Assembly: GCF_000499845.2 (NCBI RefSeq) | Contig: NW_027174108.1 | Span: 124,001-188,000, forward strand | Source of the DNA: Phaseolus vulgaris | Taxonomy: Eukaryota > Streptophyta > Magnoliopsida > Fabales > Fabaceae | Direction: 5' to 3' | DNA: 64,000 nt | In this document: piece by piece, positions 10,797 to 20,349 of the stretch | Layout of the letters: each line of letters opens with the position of its first letter | Numbering within the stretch: the first letter of the stretch is position 1 | Position numbers and translations under genes: made by a program | The notes under the pieces: generated by a model | The model's database searches: none | Told to the model about the DNA's origin: nothing | What the model saw: only the letters and a program-made list of their open reading frames with translations

Positions 10797-11593
10797 TGTA
10801 CCGCCCTGGTAGTCGGAAGTGATGACGTGGCATCCCGCTACAGTATAGGCGTGTTGACAAGGCGCCAGGTTGGCAGAAGGGAAGGAAGTCGGGGGGCTCG
10901 TGAAGTCGCCAGTTATTAAGCTGGCGTGTTCCGATCTCCAGCATACCAGAACCGGCGATCACCAGGTTGGAGATGAAGTCGCCAGATGTAAACTCAGGCG
11001 ACCTTGAGATTGGAGATCGCCAGAGAAAGCACATCGCCAGAGATGAAGGTGGTGCAGATTATGAAGGCGGCCGGCGAGACCACAGAGAAGGTGTACGAAG
11101 GCACCCTAACTCGCCAGTTCCAGTAGAGATCGCACTCCCATGTTAGCTATGTACTGGGCAGTACCATGCATAGGTAACTTAGCAAAACGAGAGTAGAAGG
11201 AGCGCCCAAGTCAAGGAGGCTCCAGATGAAGGCACGTGTACGACTAGATGCGAGCCACGTGTCCAAGTCTGTAACTGCCAGGAGAGAGAAAGTAACCAGG
11301 TATATAAGAGTTCTTAACGAACTTTCTGAGGTACGCACGTTCAGATTATACTCTTTACGCTTGCGAGTTCTAGAGCACACTGTGAGAGAGAATTTGCACG
11401 GTTCTTGTTCTCTTAGTATTTGGTGGTTCGGCTACTGACTTGGGCGTTGGAGTGCGATCGGCCGCAGCGGCGCCGCTCTGTTCTTTTGCAGGTTCTTGAA
11501 GTGGATCTCGGAGAGGGACGAACGTTGGAAGCGGTGCGCAAGTCGATCCTGTGACGAGGCAAGCTCCTACGTTCTGGTCAACAGGCAGGATCA
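10797..11593 (+). repeat. 5' LTR of element A' (797 bp)
   Basis: TGTACCGCCC start and GGATCA end, followed two bases later by the primer binding site. TATATAAG is at 11301-11308, with CACGTG boxes upstream near 11233 and 11258. Five TCGCCAG copies lie in U3 between about 10905 and 11120. Confidence 0.94.
11301..11308 (+). promoter_or_regulatory. TATA box of the A' LTR promoter
   Basis: TATATAAG, about 45-70 bases downstream of two CACGTG elements, conserved in all five family-1 LTRs here that retain this part (also 9288-9295 and, on the minus strand, 26405-26412, 52436-52443 and 63954-63961). Transcription should start about 30 bases further on. Confidence 0.7.
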
Positions 11594-11595
11594 TC

Positions 11596-11614
11596 AGGCG
11601 CCCACCGTGGGGCC
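11596..11614 (+). other. Primer binding site of A'
   Basis: AGGCGCCCACCGTGGGGC starts two bases after the LTR. Element C has TGGCGCCCACCGTGGGGC in the same place, so family 1 differs at the first base (A for T). It should pair with the 3' end of a tRNA. I do not assign the tRNA without a search. Confidence 0.75.
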
Positions 11615-12003
11615 GTGTAAAACTTGCTCCCATCCACAGCGTGAGTTCTTGAAGGTTTTCGAAGTTTTCTGCGTGGTTGTGTGCTGGTGCAACCATCGTT
11701 CGCTTTTTGCTTGAAATTTGTTCGGTAAATTCGCGTTTTATACCGTTCGTTTGGGTTTTCGATCGGTGAAGAAAGGTTTTCCTGCTGTTTACGCGTAGTT
11801 TGTTCGGTGGAGTTGAGTTCTTCCGCTCGTTGGGTTATCCGTGGGAAGAGCAGTGGTTTCCGGTGGAGTTGCAGGTTTCTTTGAAGGTTGCGGTGTTCTT
11901 GAGTTTCCTTGCGGAGTTTCGCGCGGTTTCCGTCCGATTGATCGCTGAATCGATCGTAGCTGAAGCAAGTGTTGTTCGCTGCATTATGTGATTCGTTAAG
12001 TTC
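11615..12003 (+). other. Untranslated leader of A'
   Basis: About 390 bp between the primer binding site and the gag ATG, homologous to B (25709-26097) and D (63261-63647). No conserved reading frame. By position it should hold packaging signals, but I see no specific motif. Confidence 0.6.
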
Positions 12004-14756
12004 ATGAGAAAAATGAGAAGCAATCGTTCGAGCCCCGTGGCGCCTGTCGCTGCTGAAGGCGACGCCGCCATGACCATGGCGCAGATGGTAGACATTATGC
12101 GCTCGTTGCAGGCGACTGTGGAAGCCTCGCGCATAGAGCAGGCGCGAATGCATGAGGACCTGGCCGCCTCCCGGGCCAAGAATGATGAGCTTACCAAGGT
12201 GACTGAGGAGCTGCGTCAAGCTCTTCAGGAGCAGCAAGGGCGTCCTATTGCTGAAGAGGTCGCGCCATCGTCGCCACCTCGTGTTTTTCCTATGCCTTTC
12301 GCTCAGGCGATTACTGACACGCCCATTCCTACGAGCGTGGTCCCTGTCAAGGCTGTCTTTACCGGCGTGGAGGATCCCGAGGCCCAACTGACCACGTTCC
12401 ATACGCAGATGATGCTGTCGGGAGGGTCAGACGCCGTGTATTGCAAGATGTTCGTAAGCACGCTCCAGGGAACGGCGTTGGAGTGGTTTGTGAGCCTACC
12501 TAACGGTCACATAACCAGTTTTCAGCAGTTCTCGAAGGTTTTCGTCGAGCAATACATCGTGCACAAGGAACCGCCCAGGTGTCTTATGATTTGTTTGATA
12601 TAAGGCAGTACCAGGGAGAGTCCCTCAGAGACTACCTGAATCGCTTTGGAGCGCAGATGGTCAGATCGCCGGCCAAAGATGAAGAAATGTTGGTCTATGC
12701 ATTCAAGAAAGGCGTGCTGTCAGGACCATTCTGCGAGGCCTTGATCAGGGCTCACCCTGCAACGTTTGCTGAGGTCAGGCGACTTGCGGTGGCTCACATC
12801 GCCGACGAAAGTGAGGTCGCTGAGAAGAGAGGGAGCGTGGCTCCCGCTAGGCCACGCGCCCAGACCAGGGTCCAGTCGCAAAGGGTGCTGGAAACAGCGG
12901 CGGCGGCCAGGAAGGACCAGAGGACTCGCCATCCTTATGATAGGAGGAACAAGGGGAGGGGCCAAGGACGCCAGCAACCAGCACGCCGGGAATACAATCG
13001 CCCGCCTAAGCACAAGTTTGTTATGGGATTGGCGGACCTGATCGCCATTCCCAATATATCTGCCAGGTTGAAAGCGCCTGAGAAGGTGGGCGACAAGGTG
13101 TTGGGACCAAAGCCAGACGCCTGGTGTGAGTTTCACCAGGGCTTTGGCCACACTTTGGACTGGTGTTTGTCCTTAGGGTATCAGCTCGATGATCTGGTTA
13201 AGAGCGGGTTCCTAAATGACTATCTGCTGGACAGAAGAACGGGGGGAGCGTCGAGTTCCCAGCCAGCAGGTGGAGAAGCCCAGCAACACGAGATGCCCAT
13301 CCACGGGGAAATCCACACCATCGCAGGAGGCTTCTCATGTGGTGGATGCACCGCATCGCAGAGGAAGAAGTACGCGCGGTCGGTGATGACAGTGGATATG
13401 TTTGAAGATCACTCGCCGGAGGTGGACATTACGTTCACCAAGCAGGATCTTCGGGACGTTATGCCCCGTGACAACGATCCCATAGTCATTTCGTTGATTA
13501 CGGCGGGAAGGAAGGTCCACAGAGTTCTGGTGGACCAGGGAAGCTCGGCAGACGTGATGTTCTGGCCGACTTTCACGCAGCTGGAATTGCCCCTTGACCA
13601 GCTAAGGCCCTATGGAGGGTGCCTATATGGGTTCGCTGGTGACCAGGTGGAGGTCAGGGGGTACATTGAGTTGAGAACCACGTTTACAGACGAGGCTGGT
13701 TCGAGGACAGAGAAAATCAAGTACCTCATTGTAAACGCCCCTTCAGCATACAACATCCTGTTGGGAAGGCCCACGCTTAACAGGATAGGCGCTATACCGT
13801 CGACTCGGCACATGAAGGTGAAGTTGCCGTCTATGGAGGGGGTGGTGATCACGATCAAGTCTGATCAGAAAGAAGCAAAAAAGTGCTATGAGAATAGCCT
13901 GAAAAACAAGAGATCAGTGAGTTATGTAACAACCACCCCACCTCCCCGCGTGAAGCCCAGATCAACGGTAACGGAAGAGACCGCGGGGAGGGATGTGGAG
14001 ATGGTGGACGCTGAGCTGGGAGAGGGGAACGCTGGTCTGGAGGAGGAAGAGGCGCGGAATCGCCCCGAGGAAGCGAGAGAACAGGGAATCGCCAGGGCGG
14101 TGATCGCCAGGGAATCCAGGCCAAAACCCGTCGAGCAGTGGCTCGAGAAAGAGATCGGGGGAAAAATCTTCAAGCTGGGAAGATCTCTGGAGGTCGAGCT
14201 CCAGGACCAGATCGCCAAGGTGATTGAGCGGCATCTGGACGCGTTTGCATGGTCCGCTTCGGACATGCCCGGAATTGATCCCGACTTCCTGTGCCATCAT
14301 CTGGCAATGGACAGCTTGGTGAGACCAGTGCGACAAAGAAGAAGAAAGTTCAACGAAGAAAGGAGGCAGGCGATTAGAGATGAGACACAGAAACTCCTTG
14401 CTGCAGGTCACATCAGGGAAGTCCAGTACCCTGAGTGGCTGGCGAATGTCGTGCTGGTGAAGAAGAGTAACGGGAAATGGCGCATGTGCGTCGATTTCAC
14501 CGACCTGAACAAAGCTTGTCCAAATGATTCGTATCCTTTACCAAGCATAGACGCCCTGGTAGATAGTGCCGCAGGGTGTAAGTTGCTGAGTTTCCTGGAT
14601 GCCTTCTCGGGGTATAACTAGATTAAGATGCATCCCATGGATGAAGAGAAGACAACCTTCATGACGGAGAGATCGTGCTACTGCTATAAGGTGATGCCGT
14701 TTGGACTGAAGAACGCGGGGGCCACGTACCAGAGGTTGATGGATCGAGTACTTGCA
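12004..14756 (+). pseudogene. gag-pol: gag-pol of A' (gag to RT), frameshifted, nonsense and truncated
   Basis: Start ATG 12004 (MRKMRSN), as in B and D. Gag has an N-terminal coiled coil, a Retrotrans_gag region (GVEDPEAQL to VEQYIV) and a knuckle-like CEFHQGFGHTLDWC (CX2HX4HX4C). Then come protease DQGSSAD and RT up to VLA. Breaks: one G lost in an AGGGTG context at about 12578, ending the first frame at 12601-12603; TAG at 14619-14621 in place of the Gln of RT motif SGYNQIK; and physical truncation at 14756. The 3' end of pol is absent. Confidence 0.93.
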
Positions 14757-15230
14757 GACTTGGACACGTGGCTCGCATCCAACTGTACACGTGCCATCAT
14801 CTGGAGCCTCCTTGACTTGGGCGCTGCTTCTACTCTCGTTTTGCTAAGTTACCTATGCATGGTACTGCCCAGTACATAGCCAACTTGGGAGTGCGATCTC
14901 TACTGGAACTGGCGAGTTAGGGTGCCTTCGTACACCTTCCCTGTGGTCTCGCCGGCCGCCTTCATAATCTGCACCACCTTCATTTCTGGCGATGTGCTTT
15001 CTCTGGCGATCTCCAATCTCAAGGTCGCCTGAATTTACATCTGGCGACTTCATCTTTAACCCGGTGATCGCCGATTCTGATATGCTGGAGATCGGAACAC
15101 GCCAACTTAATAACTGGTGACTTCACGAGCCCCCCCGACTTCCTTCCTTTCTGCCAACTTGGTGCCTTGTCAACACGCCTATACTGTAGCTTGACGCCAC
15201 GTCATCACTTCCGACTACCAGGGCGGTACA
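14757..15230 (-). repeat. Truncated 3' LTR of element B
   Basis: Matches 26443-26917 with six substitutions. The start TGTACC (reverse complement at 15225-15230) is intact beside the polypurine tract. The 3' part, including the TATA box and R/U5, is missing. At the break a 2-bp CA is shared by both sides. Confidence 0.93.
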
Positions 15231-15246
15231 CAAGCCCCCCAGTCTT
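15231..15246 (-). other. Polypurine tract of B
   Basis: Reverse complement reads AAGACTGGGGGGCTTG next to the LTR start, identical to A, C and D. Confidence 0.85.
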
Positions 15247-15834
15247 AAGCGAAGACTTGTCCAGCGAAAAGACTGAAAGAGTCACGTCAACACCGGTCTA
15301 CGTGGCACTGACGCAGAATTCCAAGCGGTTGTACTTTCTGCTGCTCTGACGCTCCACCAAACCCCTCGTCCATCACTCGACACGTGGCTTCATCAACGGT
15401 TACCTTCAGTTATCGTTTGCGCTTCCCAAACCCATTTTCGAAAAAACTCTTAAACCCATTTTCACTCAACACTGTTCCATCACTTTCCCTCGCATTCACG
15501 AACGCTCTAACCTTCTTCTGCAAAAAAAACTCTCAGCGCTCTCCAACATTCTGAATCACCATCAACCTTCATCGTCTTCCTGATCATCAAAAGGTACCTA
15601 CTTTCCTTCTTCTGCTAGTTTTTCTTGCATTTTAACCGATTCGCATCATCCTGTAACTGCCTGGTGCATACGCTGTGGGTTGCTTTTTCCATTTCTCCTT
15701 CTACGTAACTTAGGGCTTCGTCAATCATCGCAACGAACCTAGGTTCGTTCGTTTTTCACCTTCCTTCCATGATCGAGTCAGCCTTTGTAACCCCTGATCA
15801 TTTTTCCTTTTCTTCTTCCTTTGCAGCTGCAACA
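15247..15834 (+). promoter_or_regulatory. Promoter and 5'UTR intron of antisense gene B
   Basis: CACGTG at 15381-15386. Probable 5'UTR intron 15594-15826: donor CAAAAG/GTACCT, pyrimidine-rich end TTTGCAG. It ends eight bases before the ATG at 15835. An open stretch before that ATG (from 15769) is intron sequence and is not used as the start. No clear TATA box. Confidence 0.55.
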
Positions 15835-18494
15835 ATGACTCGCACAAAGATCACCCCGTATCCTCCTCCTTCATCAAGAAACCCCCCTTCTCAAGCACAC
15901 GACCCACCACGAGTTCGTGGCGCTTCATCTTCCCAGGCTGAGAGGCCTGCGTCTTCCCGCCCTAACCTGGCCCAGGCGACTCCACCTATCGCCGGAGGAG
16001 CCCCCGTTCCCTTGCCAGACTTCAAAACCCTGTATCCCTGGGCCAACTCGACCCTTCTGAGGGAGACATCTTCTGTGAACACTGCGGGAGCAGTTTTGCG
16101 GCTGACTAAGGGGGATGAGCTTCATCAATCATTTCATAAGGAGCACGACGAAAAGATGATAGTGCTACCTTGCCCCCCCGATCTGCCTGTTTGTGCTGAT
16201 GACAAGGTGAGTGCTGACGGGCCCTTCTGCTTCGTCTACACGACCTTATTCAAGAAGGTGAAGCTCAAGTTCCCTTTCACCCGTTTCGAAATGGAGCTCC
16301 TTACCGAGCTTAACATCGCCGCCGCCCAGCTCCATCCCAACAGCTGGGCGTTCGTGCGAGCGTTCCAAGTGATGTGCGACCATTTGGGGTTGCCCGCATC
16401 CGTGGACGTATTTTTATTCCTCTTCGAAGCCAAGCACCCAGGAGACCGCCTGTGGATTAGCTTGAATGCGATTGCTGGGAGGTCGATCTTCTCCATCTTC
16501 CAGCAATCCTATAAGGACTGGAAAGGGAAGTTTGTCCAAGTGCGCCCCAACGACAAGGACGACTCCCTACTCGACGGCTTCCCCTTGTACTGGGTGGACA
16601 AGGGGAAGAAAGAGTCCAAGAGCTGCTTCAGGAGACCCAGAAGTCCTAACAGCATGGGAGCGTTGGATTGAGATCTCTGCCTTTTCTGGAAAAGGGTCGC
16701 GGATGCCAACATCACTTTCCTTACCACCACCCTGATATGCTTCGAATTCTACGAGGACCAACTCGAAATTCGAATAGGTTAGAACATTTAAACTGCTGTT
16801 TTAATACTGCTTCTATTTGACTGTTTCTGGGCGTCTTGTGCGTTATGCGCAAGACTTTGGTTTTATTTTTCCTGCACCGATCATCTGCTTTGCTGCATAA
16901 TGCCTTGTGCACTTATTTTCTCCTTGAGTTAACCCATGCATTTTCGTTCCATGCAGATAACATGTTGGGCAAGGGCATGCTTGCTGAATTGAGGGCGCTC
17001 GCCCGAACCCACGGGCTGGCGACGGGCTCTCAAACAGTGCCAAACTCTATGGTGGAGATCGCCGCCACTCAGGGCCGATCGCCACCTAAGGGCCCAACAC
17101 CCTCCGACATCCAACCCGCCGCCCAGCGGAAGAAACTTGTCCTCAAGAGGGCTAAGAGGAAAGCTCCCCAGATAGTCCAAGAGGATGAGGAAGAAGATGA
17201 CGAGGTCACCGAGGATGGCCTCGTTACAAAGAGGAAGAGGGTGGCACCTTCTTCACCACGTGCACCACCCCCTCTTCCCTCGTCAACGCCACCATCCACA
17301 CCTGCTCCTCCTCCATCATCGCCACCCCCACAAGCTCCTGTTTCACTAGTCCAAGCGATCCCGCTGGCCACTGCGCCACCCGCGGTTGAGGCCCAAGAGC
17401 CAAACTTCATGGAGGACCCCCCGAGCGCCTCCACGCCACATGTATCAGCGGGAGGGGGTCCCCCTTCAAATGCCTCAGCCGCAGAGGTTGCTCCAATCGG
17501 GGATGAGGTCGCTCATACCTCACCGATTCTGATCACTGAATCCCCGATGTCGTCACCACGCCGAGAAGTGCCCGCTGAAGAACCAGCTAAGGAAGGTGGC
17601 GACGAAAACCCACAACAGGCCCCCACAGCGCCTCTAGTGCCTCTAGAAGCAGCAAACCTCCCCCTTGAGGTCACGAGGATGTGGGAGCCTCTATCTGTTA
17701 AGCTAAAGACAATAGCAGAAGACATCCCTGCCATCATCACCAGAGCTGTGGAAAGCTCTACTAGGAGGCTCCAAGACGACCTCTTCAACCTCAAGACAGA
17801 GAACAGCACCATGAGGGTTGAGGTGGAGAAGTTGTCTTTCAACTTGACGCTGGCGGAGATTGAACACTCCCGAGTGGAGGACGCAATGAGCACCGAGCTC
17901 AGGTTGGCGCGCAAAGAGGCCACTGATCTCCGCCACAAAGTGCAACAACTTGCTCAAGAAAAGATCGAACTAGAGAGCAAGATTGTGCCTTACCGCGTCA
18001 AGGTGGCTGACCTGGAGGCTCTCATAAAGGCCGACGCCGCCAAGGTGCAGAAACTAGAGAAAAGGTCAGCCGAGCGGGAGACCCTCCTTGGGCAGGTGGA
18101 AAAGGCAAGGGACGACGCCATAGCTGATCTCGCCAAGGCCAACGAAGAGAAGGGAAAGGTAACTGCTGAATTGGCCCAAGTGCAAGCGGAATCCAAGAAG
18201 GTTGCTGAAGACCTTCTCCAGGCTCAAGAGACCAATGAACAACTCAAGAAGCAGGTTGAAGAGCTGGAGCAACAGAATAAGGAGCTGAAAGAGCAAACTG
18301 AAGATCTCAAGAAGCGGATTGAGGAACTTCAGAAGCAGATTGAAGAACTCAAGCTAAACTCTGCTCAAATTCTGGCTGCTGGATTCGAAGCTGCACGGGA
18401 ACAATTTGCCTGCTTGTTCCCCGACCTGGATCTCAGCATGGTGTCGCTGGATAATGAAGTGGTGGATGGAAAAGTGGTGCCCGTCGAAGACTGA
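15835..18494 (+). pseudogene. Antisense spliced gene of B: Transposase_28-like plus coiled coil, one nonsense codon
   Basis: Exon 1 15835-16777 (943 nt), intron 16778-16956 (GT...CAG, 179 bp), exon 2 16957-18494 (1,538 nt). The lengths add to 827 codons and the join is phase 1, making one Asp codon from both exons. The only break is TGA at 16669-16671, where A and D have an Arg AGA codon after GALD. Domains: Pro/Ser-rich start, Transposase_28-like region (about residues 125-255), basic patch KRAKRKAP, acidic run, Pro-rich spacer, coiled coil of about 200 residues, tail VVDGKVVPVED. Orientation is opposite to gag-pol and converges on it. Confidence 0.88.
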
Positions 18495-19099
18495 TCAATT
18501 TAATTCATCCATCGCTTTCATACTCTCCCTTGCATTATAACTTGTAATAGACTTTATGTCCTTTCGTATATATGTTTTGAACTGATATTCACTGTTAATG
18601 ACAAAGTCTGCGTTTTTCCTCTTATGACTTCTTTAACTGCTTCAACTTTCCTTGCTTGCTTAATTCCAAAGAAAAGACTTAGGAAAACTGTAGGCACGAC
18701 TTTTGACTTAACTGCTTCGAATCACCTCAACTTCGAATAATAATCACGTTTATCAACTCGTAACTTAAAGCAATAAACCTTAGCGTAAAATGAGACCTTA
18801 AGCATCAAACTTTGACTCAGCTACTGGTTTAAACACTGCTTCACCCGATCTGCTCCACCAAAACGGGTCTTTTAACTTTTTCGCCTCTGTTTAAACTTTT
18901 CCTGGTCGCCAGCAACTCTTGGCGATCAGCTTCTTTCTGGCTTCACGCCTTGGCCATTGTTCTTTGATCTGGGGGTAGAGACGCCTTTCGGATCCTTCTC
19001 TACCTCCTTGTGCTTCAGAGCAAGAGACCGGGTGGCTAGGCGTTCTCTTCGAACCTACCTTAGCCACCCTCAGGACTTCTTCCACCCTCCACACCATAC
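18495..19099. other. 3' flank of antisense gene B
   Basis: Non-coding, homologous to 4991-5602 (inverted) and 56177-56790. It probably holds the 3' end of the antisense transcript. No AATAAA is as clear as in D. Confidence 0.55.
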
Positions 19100-19235
19100 C
19101 TGAACTCGTTCGAGACGAGAAGGATTTTATCTTGCCTGAACTCGCTCATAGGCGAGAAGGTCTTTAACTCGCCTGAACTCGCGCATAGGCGAGGAGGTCT
19201 TTTACTCACCTGAAACTCGCTCACAGGCGAGAAGG
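19100..19235 (+). repeat. 37-bp minisatellite of B, about 3.5 copies
   Basis: Units with CTCGCCTGAACTCGCTCATA and GGCGAGAAGGTCTTTAA, the reverse complement of the A array at 4857-4990. The inverted repeat in each unit is kept. Confidence 0.82.
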
Positions 19236-19248
19236 TCTTTGAATCATG

Positions 19249-19806
19249 CCTCTACATTGCCCCAGGGGTTACATCTTCTCGCCCCCAGAAACACGGAGGA
19301 CTTTTACTTGCCTCTACATTGCCCCAGGGGTTACATCTTCTCGCCCCCAGAAACACTGAGGACTTTCACTTGCCTCTACATTGCCCCAGGGGTTACATCT
19401 TCTCGCCCCCAGAAACACTGAGGACTTTCACTTGCCTCTACATTGCCCCAGGGGTTACATTTTCTCGCCCCCAGAAACACTGAGGACTTTCACTTGCCTC
19501 TACATTGCCCCAGGGGTTACATCTTCTCGCCCCCAGAAACACTGAGGACTTTCACTTGCCTCTACATTGCCCCAGGGGTTACATCTTCTCGCCCCCAGAA
19601 ACAGTGAGGACTTTCACTTGCCTCTACATTGCCCCAGGGGTTACATCTTCTCGCCCCCAGAAACACTGAGGACTTTCACTTGCCTCTACATTGCCCCAGG
19701 GGTTACATCTTCTCGCCCCCAGAAACACTGAGGACTTTCACTTGCCTCTACATTGCCCCAGGGGTTACATCTTCTCGCCCCCAGAAACACTGAGGACTTT
19801 CACTCT
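19249..19806 (+). repeat. 62-bp minisatellite of B, 9 copies
   Basis: Nine near-identical 62-bp units start at 19249, 19311, 19373, 19435, 19497, 19559, 19621, 19683 and 19745. Each has CCTCTACATTGCCCCAGGGG, then TTACATCTTCTCGCCCCC, then CACTGAGGACTTTCACTTG. Single-base variants occur (CACGG, CAGTG, CATTTTC). Long open frames over it are a by-product of the repeat and are not conserved in A or D. Confidence 0.95.
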
Positions 19807-19874
19807 TTCTCGCCTGCACTCGCTCGACGGCGAGGAGGTCTTTAACTTGCCTCAGAACGCGCGAGGGCGTTGAG

Positions 19875-20015
19875 GTCTTTTAACTGGTGCCTCCGATCGC
19901 CGAAAGACGATGAGGACTTAAAAACTTTAACTGATGCCTCTAATCGCCGAAAAACGATGAGGACTTAAAACTTTAACTGATGCCTCCAATCGCCGAAAAA
20001 CGATGAGGACTTAAA
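19875..20015 (+). repeat. 47-bp minisatellite of B, 3 copies
   Basis: Units with TGCCTCTAATCGCCGAAAAA and CGATGAGGACTTAAAA. Same family as 4398-4575 and 57345-57580. Confidence 0.85.
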
Positions 20016-20050
20016 AACCTTTTAGAAAGCATGCAATATATCTTTACTCG

Positions 20051-20215
20051 CCTTAAATCACGTATAAGTGACAAGGTCTTTCTTCAAAACTCTTTGGAAA
20101 ACAGCAAGCATGCAATCTAAAAACGCCTTACTCGCCTTAAATCACGTATAAGTGACAAGGTCTTTCTTCAAAACTTTTTGGAAAACAGCAAGCATGCAAT
20201 CTGAAAACGCCTTAT
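20051..20215 (+). repeat. 84-bp direct repeat of B, 2 copies
   Basis: CCTTAAATCACGTATAAGTG starts at 20051 and again at 20135, followed by ACAAGGTCTTTCTTCAAAAC and GGAAAACAGCAAGCATGCAA in both. A and D have one copy near 4270-4380 and 57595-57670. Confidence 0.85.
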
Positions 20216-20230
20216 ACTTCGTAAACTCTT

Positions 20231-20287
20231 CTTTTATTGGGTGACCTCATTAAAAACCCTCCTTAGGGAAAAAAGAGTGCCCCCTTC
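20231..20287 (-). promoter_or_regulatory. Conserved post-pol motif of element B
   Basis: Reverse complement of the motif at 4205-4259: CACTCTTTTTTCCCTAAGG, GGGTTTTTAATGAGG, CAATAAAAG. It lies about 60-120 bases past the pol stop. Confidence 0.55.
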
Positions 20288-20349
20288 AAACTGTTTTATC
20301 AGAAACATTGTAATATAACTTTTGTGTTCGTCTTTACTTACAAAAGTTC

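Larger units (their letters stand above)
10797..14756 (+). mobile_element. Element A': 5' half of a family-1 Tat element, truncated in RT
   Basis: 5' LTR, primer binding site, leader and gag-pol up to the RT motif ATYQRLMDRVLA, after which the sequence switches to an inverted LTR. The 3' half is missing. The left flank is satellite ending ACATATC. No matching duplication is found at 26918, as expected if its 3' end was deleted. Confidence 0.92.

Noticed and set aside
8788..11593. LTRs at 8788 and 10797 as the pair of one element
   Set aside because: They differ much more than the B or D pairs, and what lies between them is satellite, not internal sequence.
15769..15834. N-terminal extension of antisense protein B starting at 15769
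   Set aside because: It ends in a TTTGCAG acceptor, and A, D and C have the start just after the corresponding acceptor. The extension is intron.
16836..16956. Separate gene start for the coiled-coil ORF upstream of 16957 (also 54548-54671 and 7132-7252)
   Set aside because: This part is the translated intron. The phase-1 GT/AG join to the upstream exon fits in every copy.
19239..19873. Small proteins over the 62-bp repeats
   Set aside because: Open frames arise because the unit lacks stops in one frame. They are not conserved in A and D.
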